NCBI RefSeq assembly: GCF_958979055.1
Contig: NC_084886.1
Coordinates: forward strand, 14,046,154 to 14,110,153
Reading direction: 5' to 3'
Origin: Alnus glutinosa
Lineage: Eukaryota > Streptophyta > Magnoliopsida > Fagales > Betulaceae
DNA: 64,000 nt
The translations under genes and the position numbers were made by a program. Below, piece after piece: positions 33,589 to 46,065 of the stretch. The notes under the pieces were generated by a model. It was not told the DNA's origin. It did not search any database and was given only the letters and a program-made list of their open reading frames with translations. How positions within the stretch are numbered: the stretch's first letter is position 1; each line of letters starts with the position of its first letter.

Positions 33589-34047
33589 ACTCCCATGAAC
33601 TATTAACCATCACACTCAACCGCCTTAAACTTTTATTTTCTTACAAAAAAATCATGCCGTTAGTCAAAATCGTTAAAAGGTCGTGAAATGACAAAAATAC
33701 CCTAAGTTTAAGTTTTAAGTTTTTCTTTTTTTTTTTCTTCATTTTTTTATTAAGTTTTTTATGTTTTTAATTTTATATTATTTGAGGGTATTTCCATCTT
33801 TTTTACATTTAAAAACGCATATTTGATTTAACGATCTTGACTAATGGATTAGGTTTTTGCCAAGAAATTATTGTTTAAGGCGGTTGAGTGTGACATGTGG
33901 TATTTTATTGAGACAATGTGTAAATGAGTGATAATTAAGGAAAAAAAAAAACTTAAAAAAAACTAAAAAAACCAACAGGGCTATAAAACACAACGCTTGC
34001 ATATTGCTACCAACACAATCATCGTAAATAAAAATGAAAATTACATA
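33589..34047. other. Flank shared with copy C
   Basis: Aligns by eye with 56960-57440. It continues the ancestral sequence upstream of the GST gene and holds no gene. Confidence 0.6.
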
Positions 34048-34050
34048 TAA

Positions 34051-34360
34051 TGCTCCGTTTGTTTCGACATAAAATGTTTTCAATCGTAAAATATTTTCAA
34101 CGAAATAATTTTTTAAAAAAAAAAATGATTTTCCTAAAAATATTTTTCAACATTTGGCCTGTACGAAAAAAACCAACGGCGAAAAATCTCAGGTAACGAG
34201 ATTCCGTCACTGGCCGGCAGGATTCCAACCACTTTCACCGGATTTTGGCTACTGTTGCTGGATTCTAGCAATGATGGTCGGAATCCGGTGGCAATGGCCA
34301 ATTTCGTCAGGATCTGGGTTGGTCGGATTCCGGCGAATCTGGCCAAAATTTGGCCATTCG
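34051..34360. mobile_element. TIR element, TGCTCCGTTTGTTTCG family, left part
   Basis: Starts TGCTCCGTTTGTTTCGACA immediately after taa (34048-34050). Copy C has the empty site tacatataaataacc at about 57442, proving insertion here with a TAA target. The right part is separated by the TGTAGCGCCCC sequence starting at 34361. Confidence 0.7.
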
Positions 34361-35406
34361 TGTAGCGCCCCAAGTTTTAGAACATAAATAATAATATCTT
34401 AAAATAAAATTTAAGACCTAATAATGAGACAAAAGAATATATGAATATTTACAAGAGTAAATATTCATTAATATTTAATGTGAATAATTATAGGATTAAA
34501 TATTCATTAATATTTGACATATGTTTATAGTTCTAAATTGCCTAGATTAGATTATCGGACCTTAAAATCAAAATAGAAGTAATTAAATATGGACACGATG
34601 ATCAATCCCCATAAGACGACGCTCGATCGCCAAAACTGACGCTTGATCGCAATAGTTCTGCAGATTACAGCAGCACCAAACACTTGTCCTATAATATTTA
34701 CCAAACTCATCGTTACCTTGATGAGTCGACTACCCAGCTGTTGCTACTCCAGCCCTTTATCAGTTATAACATAATTGATCATCCTAGCCATTCAAGTCCC
34801 TATATAAGGAGATGCACCCCTTTCGGATTCATGCACCACTTCCTTCTTCTTCCTCTTTTCTTCTCTTCTTTTCTGGTTCTCCAATGGCAGATAGCTTTTC
34901 TCTCTTCTTCTTTGGCTTTTCTCTTGCAAGGAAGCTGCCCTTCCTCTTTGTTTCTCTTTAGAGCAGAAGCAGCTTGTGTGCAGCAAAGCCCTCCAGAAAT
35001 CTTCCTCTCCCTTTCTTCTCAGCCATAACAAAAGGAGAGTTTCAAACTCTCTCAAACTCGTTGTTTCTCTCCCTGTGTGTGTGGGTTTCGGCTACACTTA
35101 GAACAAGATAAAGAAAAGAAAGATAAAGAAGGAAAAGTTCTCACTCTCTCTTCTCTGTAACTCCCTTTCTCTCGGTTTCCCTTGGCTTGCACAGAAAAGA
35201 AAAAGGAAAGAAGTTATTTACTCTCTCTCTCTCTCTCTCTCATTCTCGGGTCAACAAAAGAAAAGAAAAGAAAATGATTCATTTCAGTTTCCTTCTCTCG
35301 GCTGAGTAAAGGGAAGAGATGTTTCCTTCTCACGACTCAGCAAAGGGAAGAGAAGAAATTCTCTCACTCGGCCAGTCCTTGTTAGTGCAGTGGGGGTCCC
35401 TGTAAA

Positions 35407-35553
35407 CAGTGGCGGACCTAGGCTTGTAAAAATGGAGGGGCTAAATCGAAAAAAAATATATTTGAGGAGGCAAAACTAAAAAAATTAAAAATTAGGGGGT
35501 AAAATTTTAAAGGGCCCTGGCCCCCCCCTAGCCCCAATGTAGGACCGCTCCTG
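35407..35553. mobile_element. 147 bp hAT-type MITE
   Basis: Ends CAGTGGCGGACCTAGG and, inverted, CAGGAGCGGTCCTACA. An exact 8 bp duplication cctgtaaa flanks it (35399-35406 and 35554-35561). The centre has a G/C homopolymer palindrome (gggccctggcccccccc). Confidence 0.88.
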
Positions 35554-35973
35554 CCTGTAAAATATCTCACTTTAAGATATTTTTGGTAAGCCTCTAAGCT
35601 TTGTTTTCATGTTTATAATTTTTAAAGTTATTAAGTATTCTAATGTTTTAAATGTGGTATTTAAACATGATTTTTAAAGTGGTGTATTTGATTTATAAAA
35701 CACGCTGTTATAATGTCCGAGTAAAAATGAGTATTTTATAAAAAACGCAATTACACTGCCCAAAATATTTTAAAGGTATTTTTAGCATTAATGATACTAA
35801 TGTCGTTATTCTGCCAAATTTTATAAAAAGATAAAATAGAAATTATTTATATTTGTATTGTTATGTTGTCCGTCTATTTTAAAAATGTAATACTCATTAT
35901 TTATATTAATGAGATCACCATGTCTATTTTATAAATAACTATTATAGCGATTATGATATTCGCTTTCTTTGAT

Positions 35974-36079
<106 letters not shown>

Positions 36080-36589
36080 CTAATGTAATTTTATATTGTA
36101 TATGAAATATACACGTAGTTGTTATGATAGCTATTTTACTTAAATGGTATTTTAGGTATTAATGAATAAATGATGTAATAATGCCCACATAAAAATATGT
36201 AGACATACAATCGGTCTATTTTATATGCCGTCATAATGTCTAAGCAGTGTTAGGAAATTAAGTTAAATTGGTTTAGAAGTCAGAAGAGATGTGAATATTA
36301 AAATAGGTTTCTTGGTATTTTATACTAACACACTATCACATTTACCAAATTATTTTGCAGTGATCACTTGTGTGTGAATATTGTCTGAAGCAGGAAAGAA
36401 CTGTAAATATTAACATACTTACTAAAAGTGATACAGGGTTCCATAACATGGTGATCTATATTTTATTTAATTATGTGCATATTTATTTGGAATCTTACAT
36501 ATTTTACTGTCATGAAGCATGAGTTTACTAATAAATTGGCATTACATATTTTACTTCTATGAGATATGAACCTGTTAGTAAGCAAGACT

Positions 36590-37035
36590 AAGGGTTAACG
36601 TCCCAAGGCAAATGCCAAAGGTTTAAGTCCCAAGGCATCACAAATCAATCATGTATTAGGAGTTAGCATCTCACGGCATCTATATATGTTAAAACTGGAG
36701 ATGATGAAAGACCCACAACATCTATAAATGATAAGACTGTATTATGAGTTAGCGTCTCACGGCATCTATATATGTTAAGACCGAAGATGGTAAAAGACAC
36801 ACGTCATCAATAAATGATAAGACCGTATTATGAGTTAGTGTCCCATGGCATTTACAAAAATGATAAAACCGTCTTATGAGTTAGTGTCTCACGTCATCTA
36901 TATATGTTAAGATCGGAGATGGTAAAAGACCCACGACATCAACAAATTATAAAAACTGTATTATGAGTTAGTATCTCACGGCATCTACAAATAATAAAAC
37001 TGTATTATGAGTTAATGTCTCACAGCACTTATAAA
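36590..37035. repeat. Tandem array of about 80-120 bp units
   Basis: Repeats of gagttagcgtctcacggcat followed by ctatatatgttaagac and gataagaccgtattat. Unit spacing is irregular. A shorter version lies at 46955-47315. It is not a CRISPR array: plant nuclear DNA, unequal units, no unique spacers. Confidence 0.8.
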
Positions 37036-37440
37036 TGAGATTGTTCATATGAATCTGTCATTACATCATATTGTTGCATTGTGTATTGTTAAATAAATCA
37101 GTATTTTATTATATTATTGAAGGCAGGGAACTCACTTGAATGTAGTACAAACCACAATCACATATATGTTTATGCAAGAAAGGAGAGAAATGTTAGGACT
37201 ATTAGAATCTTTTATGCTGAACCTGTTGTTCAAGAATGAGGCTTTTATATATTTCCGTTAATATGTAATAGTTTACATTATGATTCGTATTAGGTTAAAA
37301 CAATGATTACGTTATATCAGTGTCACATGTGGCACATATGTTAATGCTTTGTATTTAATTATTATGTGATAACACGTTAGTCATATTTAAATATATATTG
37401 AGGTAATTCAGTCAGTTCTAATATGTGATGTTCCCAAGTC

Positions 37441-37888
37441 TTTAAGAAAAAAAAATCGCTGCCAAAACTCAACTTTGATAACGTCGCAATGTCATGTGGA
37501 AATCAAAAAATTTCACTTACGTTTTTTGTAAAAAGCAGGGAGTCACAATTTGTACCAAATTTCGGCCAATTTAGGTGGAATTTGGTCTCCGGAATTCGGC
37601 GACGGTGCCGAACGTCGCCAGATTTTTGCAGACCAGTGCCAGATTCCAGCACCGGCCAGATTCCGACCTGTTTTGCCAGAATTTGGCAGCGGTCGCTGGA
37701 GCTAGAATCCAGCGATCGAATACCAAAATTCGAGGACATTTGGCTGTAGATTCGTGCTACCAACAATCTCCAATGCCAAGCTGTGGCAGATTCTCACAAA
37801 CGTGCTTGCAAGAATGAAAAGTTTAAAACCAGAAAATGATTTACGGTTTGTAAATCTTTTTTCAAAAATTAAAGGCACATCAGCGCAA
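37441..37888. mobile_element. TIR element remnant joined to globulin intron
   Basis: Contains ggaattcggcgacggt-type short repeats and the aaaatgatttacggttt motif shared with the TGCTCCG family, so it is probably the right part of the element begun at 34051. It ends at 37888/37889 directly against sequence equal to 28435 in globulin intron 3, marking the junction of the first duplication. Confidence 0.5.
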
Positions 37889-39304
37889 AATTAAGAACAA
37901 AAAAAAAATCTCTTATCTTCAGTCAGTATATGTAAAAGGCAATTTGTGTTCATATATAGCATGGTTTGATTTGTTGAGAAATGTACGTGCAGAATGCAAT
38001 CTTCGCACCGCACTACAACTTGAACAGCCACAGCGTGATTTATGGGATTAGGGGCAACGGCAGGATTCAGGTGGTGAGAGACGACAGAGAGAACGTATTT
38101 GACGGGGATCTCCGGAAGGGTCAGGTTCTGACGGTGCCACATAACTTTGCTGTGATTAATGCTCCGTTTGTTTCGGTGTAAAATGATTTTCTGGAAAATG
38201 ATTTCGGCATTTTCCGGTGTTTGGTAGGGGCGAAAAGAATAGTTAACCGGAAAATTATTTCTGTTTGACCAAAAATGCTTAGTAAATTTAGGAAAATGAT
38301 TTACGCTTTTAAAAAGCGTAAATCATTTTCCGAAGACGCCAAACGCATTCGACCCCTATTAAATGACACAGTCGACTTTCACTTCAAGCAGTCGACCATC
38401 AACAAAATCTTGTCGGTACCGAAATCCGACTGCATTCGGGCAATGTCGCTGGAATCCAGCCATCTTCGCCGGAATCCGGCGATAGAATCCGGCCATCGTC
38501 GCCGGAATCTGGTCAGCCCAGATTTCAACGACCGTATTCCGGCCATCTGGCCGGATCTAGCCAGAAAGGCCAAATTCCGGCCGGCCGGCAAGATCTAGCC
38601 AGAAAATTCCGTCCAGAACGGCCGGCCGAATCTGGCCAAAACAGCCGGATTCTGGCGGTTCTGGCATATTCTGGCCAGTATGCCAGAATCCGGCAGTTTT
38701 GGCTGGAATCCGATAATTTTTTGCCGGAATCTGGCCAACCCAGATTCCGACGAAACTGTTCGGATTACGGCATTTATCTTGGATTCTAGCTATAGTAGCC
38801 AGAATGGCGAAATTCGGTAAAAGTGGCCGAAATCCTGTCGGTCAGTGACAGAATCTCGTCTTCATTAATTTTTATATTATTTTTCATTAATATTTATATG
38901 TTTTGAATAAAAATTGATTTTTATAGGTTAATATAATTGAATAAAAATATTAAAAATATTTGTGATTTTCCGTACGAGCCAAACACCGAAAATGCTTTCA
39001 GCGAAAAATATTTTCCAGAAAAATGACTTCCCTGAAATCATTTTACGACAGAAACCATTTTACGTCGAAACAAACGGAGGATAAGAAGGCAGGAAATGAG
39101 GGATTCGAGTGGGTGGCCTTCAAGACTAACGACAACGCCAAGATAAACCAACTTGCAGGATGGCTGTCGGCCATCCGGGCAATTCCAGAGAATGCGCTAA
39201 TAAACTCATACTGCATTAACAGGGAGCAAGCAAGAAGGTTGAATTATAACAGGGAGGAGTCGACTGTGTTGAGCTCCGAATCAGGGCCACGGAGGAGGGA
39301 CTAA
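37889..39304 (+). pseudogene. 11S globulin 3' fragment, copy B
   Basis: Starts within intron 3 (equal to 28435 of the complete gene), keeps the intron 3 acceptor and exon 4 (from 37993), which is split by a TIR element at 38160-39081, and ends at the same stop (39302-39304) and 3' region. Exons 1-3, promoter and signal peptide are missing, so no globulin can be made. Sequence is close to the parent, with changes such as QNFAVI to HNFAVI. Confidence 0.93.
38160..39081. mobile_element. TIR element in globulin exon 4 (copy B)
   Basis: 922 bp. Left end TGCTCCGTTTGTTTCGGTG and right end (inverted) TCCTCCGTTTGTTTCGACG, with taa at 38157-38159 and 39082-39084. The complete gene gives the empty site gattaagaagg. 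The core (38430-38850) is built of many ccggaatctggcc-like short repeats. No transposase. The same insertion exists in copy C. Confidence 0.88.
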
Positions 39305-39470
39305 GCTTCTCATGTGTAACTTTGATCAAAGTAGTAGTAGTAGTATGTGAAGTAGGAAATAAGGCCCTCCAAGGGGTGGAGGGTAACTAGCTAGTTTGGC
39401 AACTTCTATGTTGTACTTCGTATGTAAGTAACTGCAGGAATGGACGCTTAAAATGTATGAGTTATTAAAA

Positions 39471-39781
39471 GGGGTAATTACCTTTTTGCCTATGAACTAC
39501 TAAAAAAAATGTGCGATATTCCTATGAACTATCAACTCGACTAAAATATACCATCTAACTGTCAACTTTACATATTTTGCCCACTTCCGTCAGTCATACC
39601 CGTTAACATGGATGGAATATGCCTGTTTTGGACGTTAATTTTAATTAAAATAGACAAATGCCCTCAATTGATAAAAAGGAAAAAAAAATGTTTTATAAAT
39701 TTGGTTTAAATTTATTAATAAAAAATATTAAAACTAATAAATTCAAAAAAAAACAAAAACAAAAACAAAAAAGGAAAAAGG

Positions 39782-39824
<43 letters not shown>

Positions 39825-40228
39825 GGGAAATAGGTGGCTGCCGAAGGGGGTGGCGCACGAGCCACCCCCATAGGTGGCTTGCGGCCACCCTAAACAAACC
39901 AAGGTTGGCCACGCGACCCCCAGGTTGCGGGGTGGCCAGACCCACCTCTGGGGGTGGCTTGCAGGCCACCCCCTCCACCTAAGTGGGTGGCTGCCACTTC
40001 CTTTAGCAACCACCTCCTTTTCTTATGGTTTTTTTTAAAAGAAAGTTGAGGGCTTAGGTCATTTTTAAAATTGAGTTAGGGTATTTAAGTCTTTTCACGA
40101 GTTAGGCTGATAAAAATGGGCAAAACATGTAACTGTGGTAGTTCAATGTTCTTTCTTGGTCAAATTGGTAGTTCATGGGGGCATCGCACATTTTTTGGTG
40201 GTTGATGGAGGGAAAAGGTAATTACCCC
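39471..40228. mobile_element. MULE-like foldback at globulin poly(A) signal (B)
   Basis: Ends GGGGTAATTACC and GGTAATTACCCC; flanks ttattaaaa (39462-39470) and ttaataaaa (40229-40237) form a 9 bp duplication with one change. Copy A has the single site gttaataaaatattc. The core carries poly(A) and GGGGTGGC/GCCACCCC motifs like the element at 16226. Non-coding. Confidence 0.87.
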
Positions 40229-40351
40229 TTAATAAAATATTCTCGTTTCCATCTACCCACTTTTTCTTTTCTTTTTTTCCCCACCGATCCGATTCTTACT
40301 AAATGATTTGCCTATTATATACGAGAGAAAGAAGAATACTAGAGCTCTTTT

Positions 40352-40636
40352 TAGGGTGCGTTTAGGATTGCGATTTTGTAGAGAAAAAGTACGATTTTAA
40401 ACCAAATCGCAAAAAATGAACCGTTTGGAAACTGCCTTTTTAAAAAATTAGGATTTGAAAACGCAGAAAACTGTTTTTTCAAATCGCAAGCAATTTGTTG
40501 TTTTTTCTAAAAACACGAAATTTTAAAAGGCTAACCTGCTATTTTAAAGGCCATACTGCGATTTTGCCAAACGCTATTTTAAAAATCACTGTTTTTAAAT
40601 AGCACTTTTTGAAATTGCAAATCCAAACGAACCCTA
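40352..40636. mobile_element. MITE with TAGGGTGCGTTT ends (copy B)
   Basis: TAGGGTGCGTTTAGGATTGC and the inverted AGGGTTCGTTTGGATTTGC. The family is rich in aaatcgca motifs. Partner copy at 50564-50847; related pieces at about 46447 and 55358. The target site is unclear. Confidence 0.7.
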
Positions 40637-40768
40637 AGTGTTTTTTGGGGTCTTTTTATGCTGACATGGCACCTGTGTATTTTAATAAAAACAGGAGAGA
40701 TAAATCAAGCAGCATGAGAAATGCTTTTTGGGGTCCTTCTATGTTGTCAAGGCACTTTGTTTTTAATA

Positions 40769-40772
<4 letters not shown>

Positions 40773-40839
<67 letters not shown>
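40773..40839. repeat. (TA)n microsatellite
   Basis: About 67 bases of TA. In copy C the same place is an aaataaataaaataaa tract, so it changed after the duplication. Confidence 0.9.
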
Positions 40840-40842
<3 letters not shown>

Positions 40843-41159
40843 TCATGTTAGCATAGAAGGATCTCAAAAAGACACTAGAATGAACTCTAGCATATATATA
40901 TATATATGAGATATGATCTTTTGCCATCTTAAAACACAACTCTGGACCACCTTGCCCATGTGGCAAGGTCGTCTCCTAGCTAGTTTAAGGGGTTTTTTTT
41001 CTAAAAAAACAAATGTAAAAGTAAAAGTTGTCACGTGAGCAAAGATGGTCAAGAGTTGTGTATTGGGGTGGTAATGTATCATATGTATATATAAAGGTTT
41101 CCTCCTAGAGGATATCGCTTTCAAAGAGAAGAGTACTATCGTTAGCTTTTAATGAGGAT

Positions 41160-41859
41160 ATGATATTTACACAATTTTTATACAACACACTCACATGAGA
41201 TAGGATCCATATGAATGAGACCTACCACATGAGTCCCACCTCATGCGAGTTTATTGATAAAAGTTGTGTAAATCTTGTTGTTTAAAAATCACAACCCTAG
41301 GATATATATATATGCCCTAAACTTGATCAAATCTTGATCCGAAGTTTGATCGAATCTTGATCTGAAGTTAAAATCTTCAACTTTGGGGGGGCCATAGTAA
41401 AAATCCAATTGGTTCAACTTTCTCAACAATTAATCAATTAAACTAGTGCGTATGTATGTATGTATGTGTGTGGGTGAAGCTAGCTTTTACAATTTTGGGA
41501 GTTAAAAAAAAAACAAAAAACAAAACAAAATTAGGGGTAAAATTTTATTTTATTTTTTTTTTGGGAAAACTTGGAGATTGGGGAGGCCCCCCAAAGATTC
41601 AGGTGGCTCTGTCTCTGTATGTACGTTCATATGTGTGTATGTTTAAATAAGAGCATCATCTTCAAACTAGTAATTAAGTCTATAAAATGCTATAAGGAAA
41701 AAAAAAGAAAAAAAAATTGTGGAATTTATCAATATCGAATTTGCAATAAATTTTGCATCATAAAAGTGAACTTTGGTGCAGTAGATTTGATTATCTACCA
41801 TGTTAGCATAAAATGCTACATTCAATGCTACATTCACTTTGGCCTGGCAGTGAAATAAA
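41160..41859. other. Gene-free interval in copy B
   Basis: Contains an insertion with ATTTACACAATTTTTATACA / TTGTGTAAATC inverted ends (about 41168-41275), absent from copy A, and AT-rich DNA conserved with copy C. Confidence 0.45.
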
Positions 41860-42030
41860 GAGTAATGGTAGGGATTATTTTTTTTATCCTCGTAAAGTTA
41901 ATTGGCTTTTAAAATCATCCTTAAATTTAGGATGAATTACTATTGAATTTGAACCTAATAATGATTTTAGAAATTACATCAACTTTTGAGATGATTAAAA
42001 GATAATAAAAAGATAGTCTCTACCATTACT
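41860..42030. mobile_element. MITE, GAGTAATG ends (copy B)
   Basis: Same insertion as 30261-30431 and 52068-52240. Confidence 0.72.
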
Positions 42031-42534
42031 TGTGAAATATGAATCCATTACATGCTAAGTAAGAAAGTGTAAACTTGAAAATACAGGAAACATTTCTCAT
42101 TTTTCAAATTTGAAATTGAAAATTTGCAATTCATGATGTGCCCCAGGCTCAAAGCACACACGAAATGGGCTTGAAAACCAACCTAAGCGGGCTGCCCATT
42201 AACCTAATTTATGCTAAATGCTTAATAAAAATCGGTCCTGTGGCTAGAAAAGACCACCATGATAAGGTTAGCTTATACGAAATTAATTCCTCCACATTGG
42301 AATACAATATATGAGGATGAGGTATTTAAGCATAACATAATTAGCTTCAATTATGAAAATTGGTTTGTGTAAAACCAACTGAAGAATTATTAATACATAT
42401 TCCAAGAGCAAATCACAATTTTACTAATAAGCTAGGTGTCCAATAAAATTATTTTTCGAAACTTAGTAGGGACTCCCTAGGGATATTAGCACAAGAAAGC
42501 ATGGCACCTGCCCAGCACATAAATATAATCTTAA

Positions 42535-45500
42535 TTAAGCCACTGATGATGGACGAACAGAGGACAATGCTTTGCTGCGACCATGAAAATAAAGAAACAT
42601 TTTGTCCCTAGGTGGTATGTTTTCCTTGATGATCGGGTGATTGAGAAAGTTGCTCGTCCATGAAGTGATGGCAGGAAATGTTCGTGGGTCGAAAATCTGC
42701 ATTGACCCGACTTCGTCCCAAACAGGGAGCCAGTAAGAGATCCACCCCAATGCAATGTCCAAATACCCAATGCTCTCCCCTCCGAAAAACTTCTTCCCTT
42801 TGATCTCTTCCTCTATCTTTTCCATGGCCTCTATGGCTAATTTCACTGCCTTTTCTTTTTCCTCTCCCAGGGAACACATAGCACTCCATGCAGCTTCTAA
42901 AAGCTATTCCAAGGAACAGAAAAACAAAAAAGATGATATAAAATTAAAGCATTCTCAGCATTCTAACTGTTTTAATAATTCTATATCATTATTCCATTTA
43001 AATAATATTTTTTACAGAATTCTTTATTCAATATCATTATTCCATTTAAATTCCACTATTTTTATCAGACATTTCTTCCCAATTCAGATTAGAGCGTAAG
43101 CATCAAACTCTTTAAATTTTCTATAAATTTTAGCTCAAGAATATAATTTTTTTATTTTATCTATCACTTTTAAAAAGTTTCCTACATCAAACTCTCCAAA
43201 TATTTCTCTATTTTAACTAAATATTATTTTTTTTATTAATTTTAGTTGATCAAAACTAACTGCCATATGAACCCAAATGGCCTTTCCAACCAAAATTCCA
43301 TCTTTTGTAGAGAAACGAAATACCCATAAACAAAATTCGTCATTACCCACAAGAAAGACAATCTATGTACAGTCAAAACACAATTGAAAAAAGGAGGTGT
43401 AACAAGTTTTCTGGTTTAATGGGAATTTAGAGTAGAAATGGAGAGAAATAGAGAAATAGAAGAAGAAATTAAAATGGAATTAGCACTGATAATAGGCAAA
43501 TTCGAGGATGCCTAAAACCTCCACGAGTGATTCGAGGTACTCCCCCTCCATTTTCAGCCAAAGACTGGATACCAATTTTCATACCTAAAACATTTAACTA
43601 GACTTGTTTATATAGACTCATCTAAGGGTCACTAAACTAATAGGCCACTAACTAATAAGGCTCAACGCCCATTGAACTATAAAGCAGCCCATTAACTAAT
43701 ATATCTGTTACAGGAGGGGAATAACTAAACAAGCACCTGGAAGAGAGAGAGAGAAAGTTGTGAAGATTTCATGAAGATTCAGGGAAAGGAGAAAAACCGG
43801 GGAGAGAAAGAGCTGTGATGGGAGAGAGAGTAGAAGGAGAGACCATACCTAGTAAGCCCATACCTTTTGCTCTCAAATTCTCCCTCTCTCATGGTCTTCT
43901 CTCACCGCTCTGCTTCCTTTGACAAAAAGAATTGTGGGTTTGATCTGGTTTTCCAATTGGATTGGTGGGTTTGTTTCCTTCCAAGCCTATTGACCATCCC
44001 ACTTCCTCCGGCACCACCACCACTGCAAGACCACAACCTTCGTTTGTGGGTTAGATGACCCAAGGAGAGCGAGAGAGAGAGGGAATTGCTGGCGGCAAAG
44101 GGAGGAAGGAAACTGAGCTGAGGAGAGAGAGGCAATATAAAACTCAGAAATAAGGAATGGCGAAAACTTTTTTCTCTCTATATTTGGGTTAAGGTTCTAA
44201 CAAAAACTAAAATGGTGAAAGAGTAGAGAGCTTGATGGAGAGCCAGTTTTGTGATATTTCTCCAAATTTTAGAGTAAAGAGGGAAATGGCGAATTAGAGC
44301 ATTTGCAGTGAACTCGTCAAAATTTTAGCAGATTTTGACGAAAAATATCACTTTTGTTATTTTAGCTACCTAGTTTTCAAAAGCTCAAAATATCAAACTC
44401 CCCAAATATTCTCTACTTCAAAATAAATACTATTTTTTATTAATCTGTCAACCAACCCAGCAAAAACCTTCTGGTTCCAAAAAAAAAAAACAAACCACCG
44501 GACAATTCTAGAATCCCGACTTCCACCGGACCCAAGCTTCGACGGCCGGCGGAGGCCCAACGGCCGTCGTTTTCTCTCGAAAATGAAAGATCGACGAACT
44601 GTGGACCTTCTCTACTCCTACATCCACTGGAACCGGCTTTCCACGACAACTGGATCCTTTGACGGCCGGCTTTTCCTCGACGGCCAGCAACTTCTCGACC
44701 TTCACCTACCCGCAGAAATGAAAGATCGGCCGACTATGGACCTCCTCTGGTTCTAGATCCACCCAAACCACTAAACCTCCTCAAATTGCAACTGGTTTCT
44801 CCTCTGCTTTAAGATCTGGGGGAATCGGCTTCTTCTCAACCTTGACTTCCTCCACAGACCTCCGGTGTTGAACACAAAAGAGGAACAAGGAAGAGGGACA
44901 GGAAAGAGATGAAGGCAGTTGGCTTCTTCGAACCCGCGAAAGTAGAATAAAAAATGGAAAAATAATAAGAGACGAGCGAAATCGACTCCGCTTAATAGAC
45001 GAGGCTTTCTGACAATCGGCTGATTTACTGTAGCAGTAGAGAGCTTGCTGCGGGCATGTTTTTGAGCAAACTCAGCTGATTTTGGTGATTTCGCTAAAGA
45101 GACGAGTTTACTACAAATGCTCTAAAGATAAGGATGCTCTAGTGATTATTGAGCTAGAGCAATAAAGCTTTAGTTTATGTTCATACTTGAAAAACTAGAA
45201 AAGAACATTGAAAGTGCACATGCCATTGATCATGTATTGACCATCATAATGGGAAGAATGTCGAATTAGGCCATTACAAATTGTAGTTTCTAGGGGAGGC
45301 AATGGATACTCTTTAAGAAATTCAAAGAATTGGTTTCATATCAGTGATGTTGTGCGTGAGAGGCTACTGTGTTTTAAAAAAAAAAAAAAAAGACCAAATT
45401 TTTATATTTTTTAATGATTTTTTTTTGTGTGTTTTCACCCAAATTGGTCTAATAATAACTAGGTTTGTCCATCACTACTTTTTTCTTTTTTCTTTTTCTA

Positions 45501-46006
45501 CTCAAACCACTAATCTCGAAATCTCGTTTTAATTCTTATTTTGTCTTTCGATTCACAGAAAGTCAATAATGAATTAAAACCATTATTTCAATTTAAGAAA
45601 AAAAGAAAAAAGAGGACTAGTATAATATGCTAAAACATTCCAAAAACAACTAAAATTAAGAAGCATATAATGGCAACAGGACAGGAATTACCTTCTCGTC
45701 TCCAAATCTGGCCCAAAATCGCGCTTTGGCTCTTTCATAAGGATCTTGAGGCAGCAATGGACTCTGTTTCCAGGTCTCGTCGATGTACTCAAGAATAACG
45801 AAAGATTCGGCGACCACTTTCTGGTCATGTACCAGAACTGGAATCTTTTTGTGAACAGGGTTCAGCTGCAAGAGAAGAGGGCTCTTGTTAAAGATGTCTT
45901 CTTCAACGTACTCATAATCAAGACCCTTGAGTTTCAGAGCCCATTCAACCCGCCGGGAAAATGGGCTAACCCAAAATCCCAAAAGCTTCACATCCTGGCT
46001 TGCCAT
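42535..46006 (-). CDS. Tau-class glutathione S-transferase, copy B
   Basis: Two exons, 45692-46006 (105 codons) and 42535-42903, giving 227 residues with no stop or frameshift. The intron is 2788 bp, against 129 bp in copy A, because transposons entered it. Key residues are kept: Ser14 in FWVSPFSRR, Pro56, Glu67-Ser68 ([12 protein letters not shown]). It differs from copy A by Val29 to Leu, Val55 to Ile, Glu to Asp in FGDEK, loss of one Ile (DEVGSMQ) and LLEAAW at the start of exon 2. The donor AAG|GTAATT and acceptor TAG|CTTTTA are intact. A TATATAAG box is at 46058-46065. Probably functional, if the long intron is spliced. Confidence 0.9.
43398..43712. mobile_element. Solo LTR in the GST copy B intron
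   Basis: 315 bp, TGTAACAAG to CTGTTACA, flanked by the 5 bp duplication ggagg (43393-43397 and 43713-43717). Copy C has the empty site aaaggaggggaataac (about 53585), so the insertion followed the B/C duplication. No internal retroelement sequence remains. Confidence 0.85.
44297..45122. mobile_element. 826 bp TIR element in the GST copy B intron
   Basis: GAGCATTTGCAGTGAACTCG and, inverted, GAGCATTTGTAGTAAACTCG, bracketed by TA. Copy C has the empty site cgagttaaaagataagg. The core at 44440-44960 is GC-richer, with cgacggccggc motifs; it may be captured DNA but gives no recognisable protein. Confidence 0.8.
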
Positions 46007-46065
46007 GAGATTTAGTAGTGAATGGTTGCTCTCGATCTACTCTCTCACCCGCTGCTTCTTATATA

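Noticed and set aside
36590..37035. CRISPR-like direct repeats
   Set aside because: Units are irregular, spacers are themselves repeated, and the context is a plant nuclear repeat.
37489..38598. Frames rich in Arg/Ile/Pro such as those at 37503-37817 and 38275-38598
   Set aside because: They are translations of the ccggaat/ggaattcgg short repeats in TIR elements.
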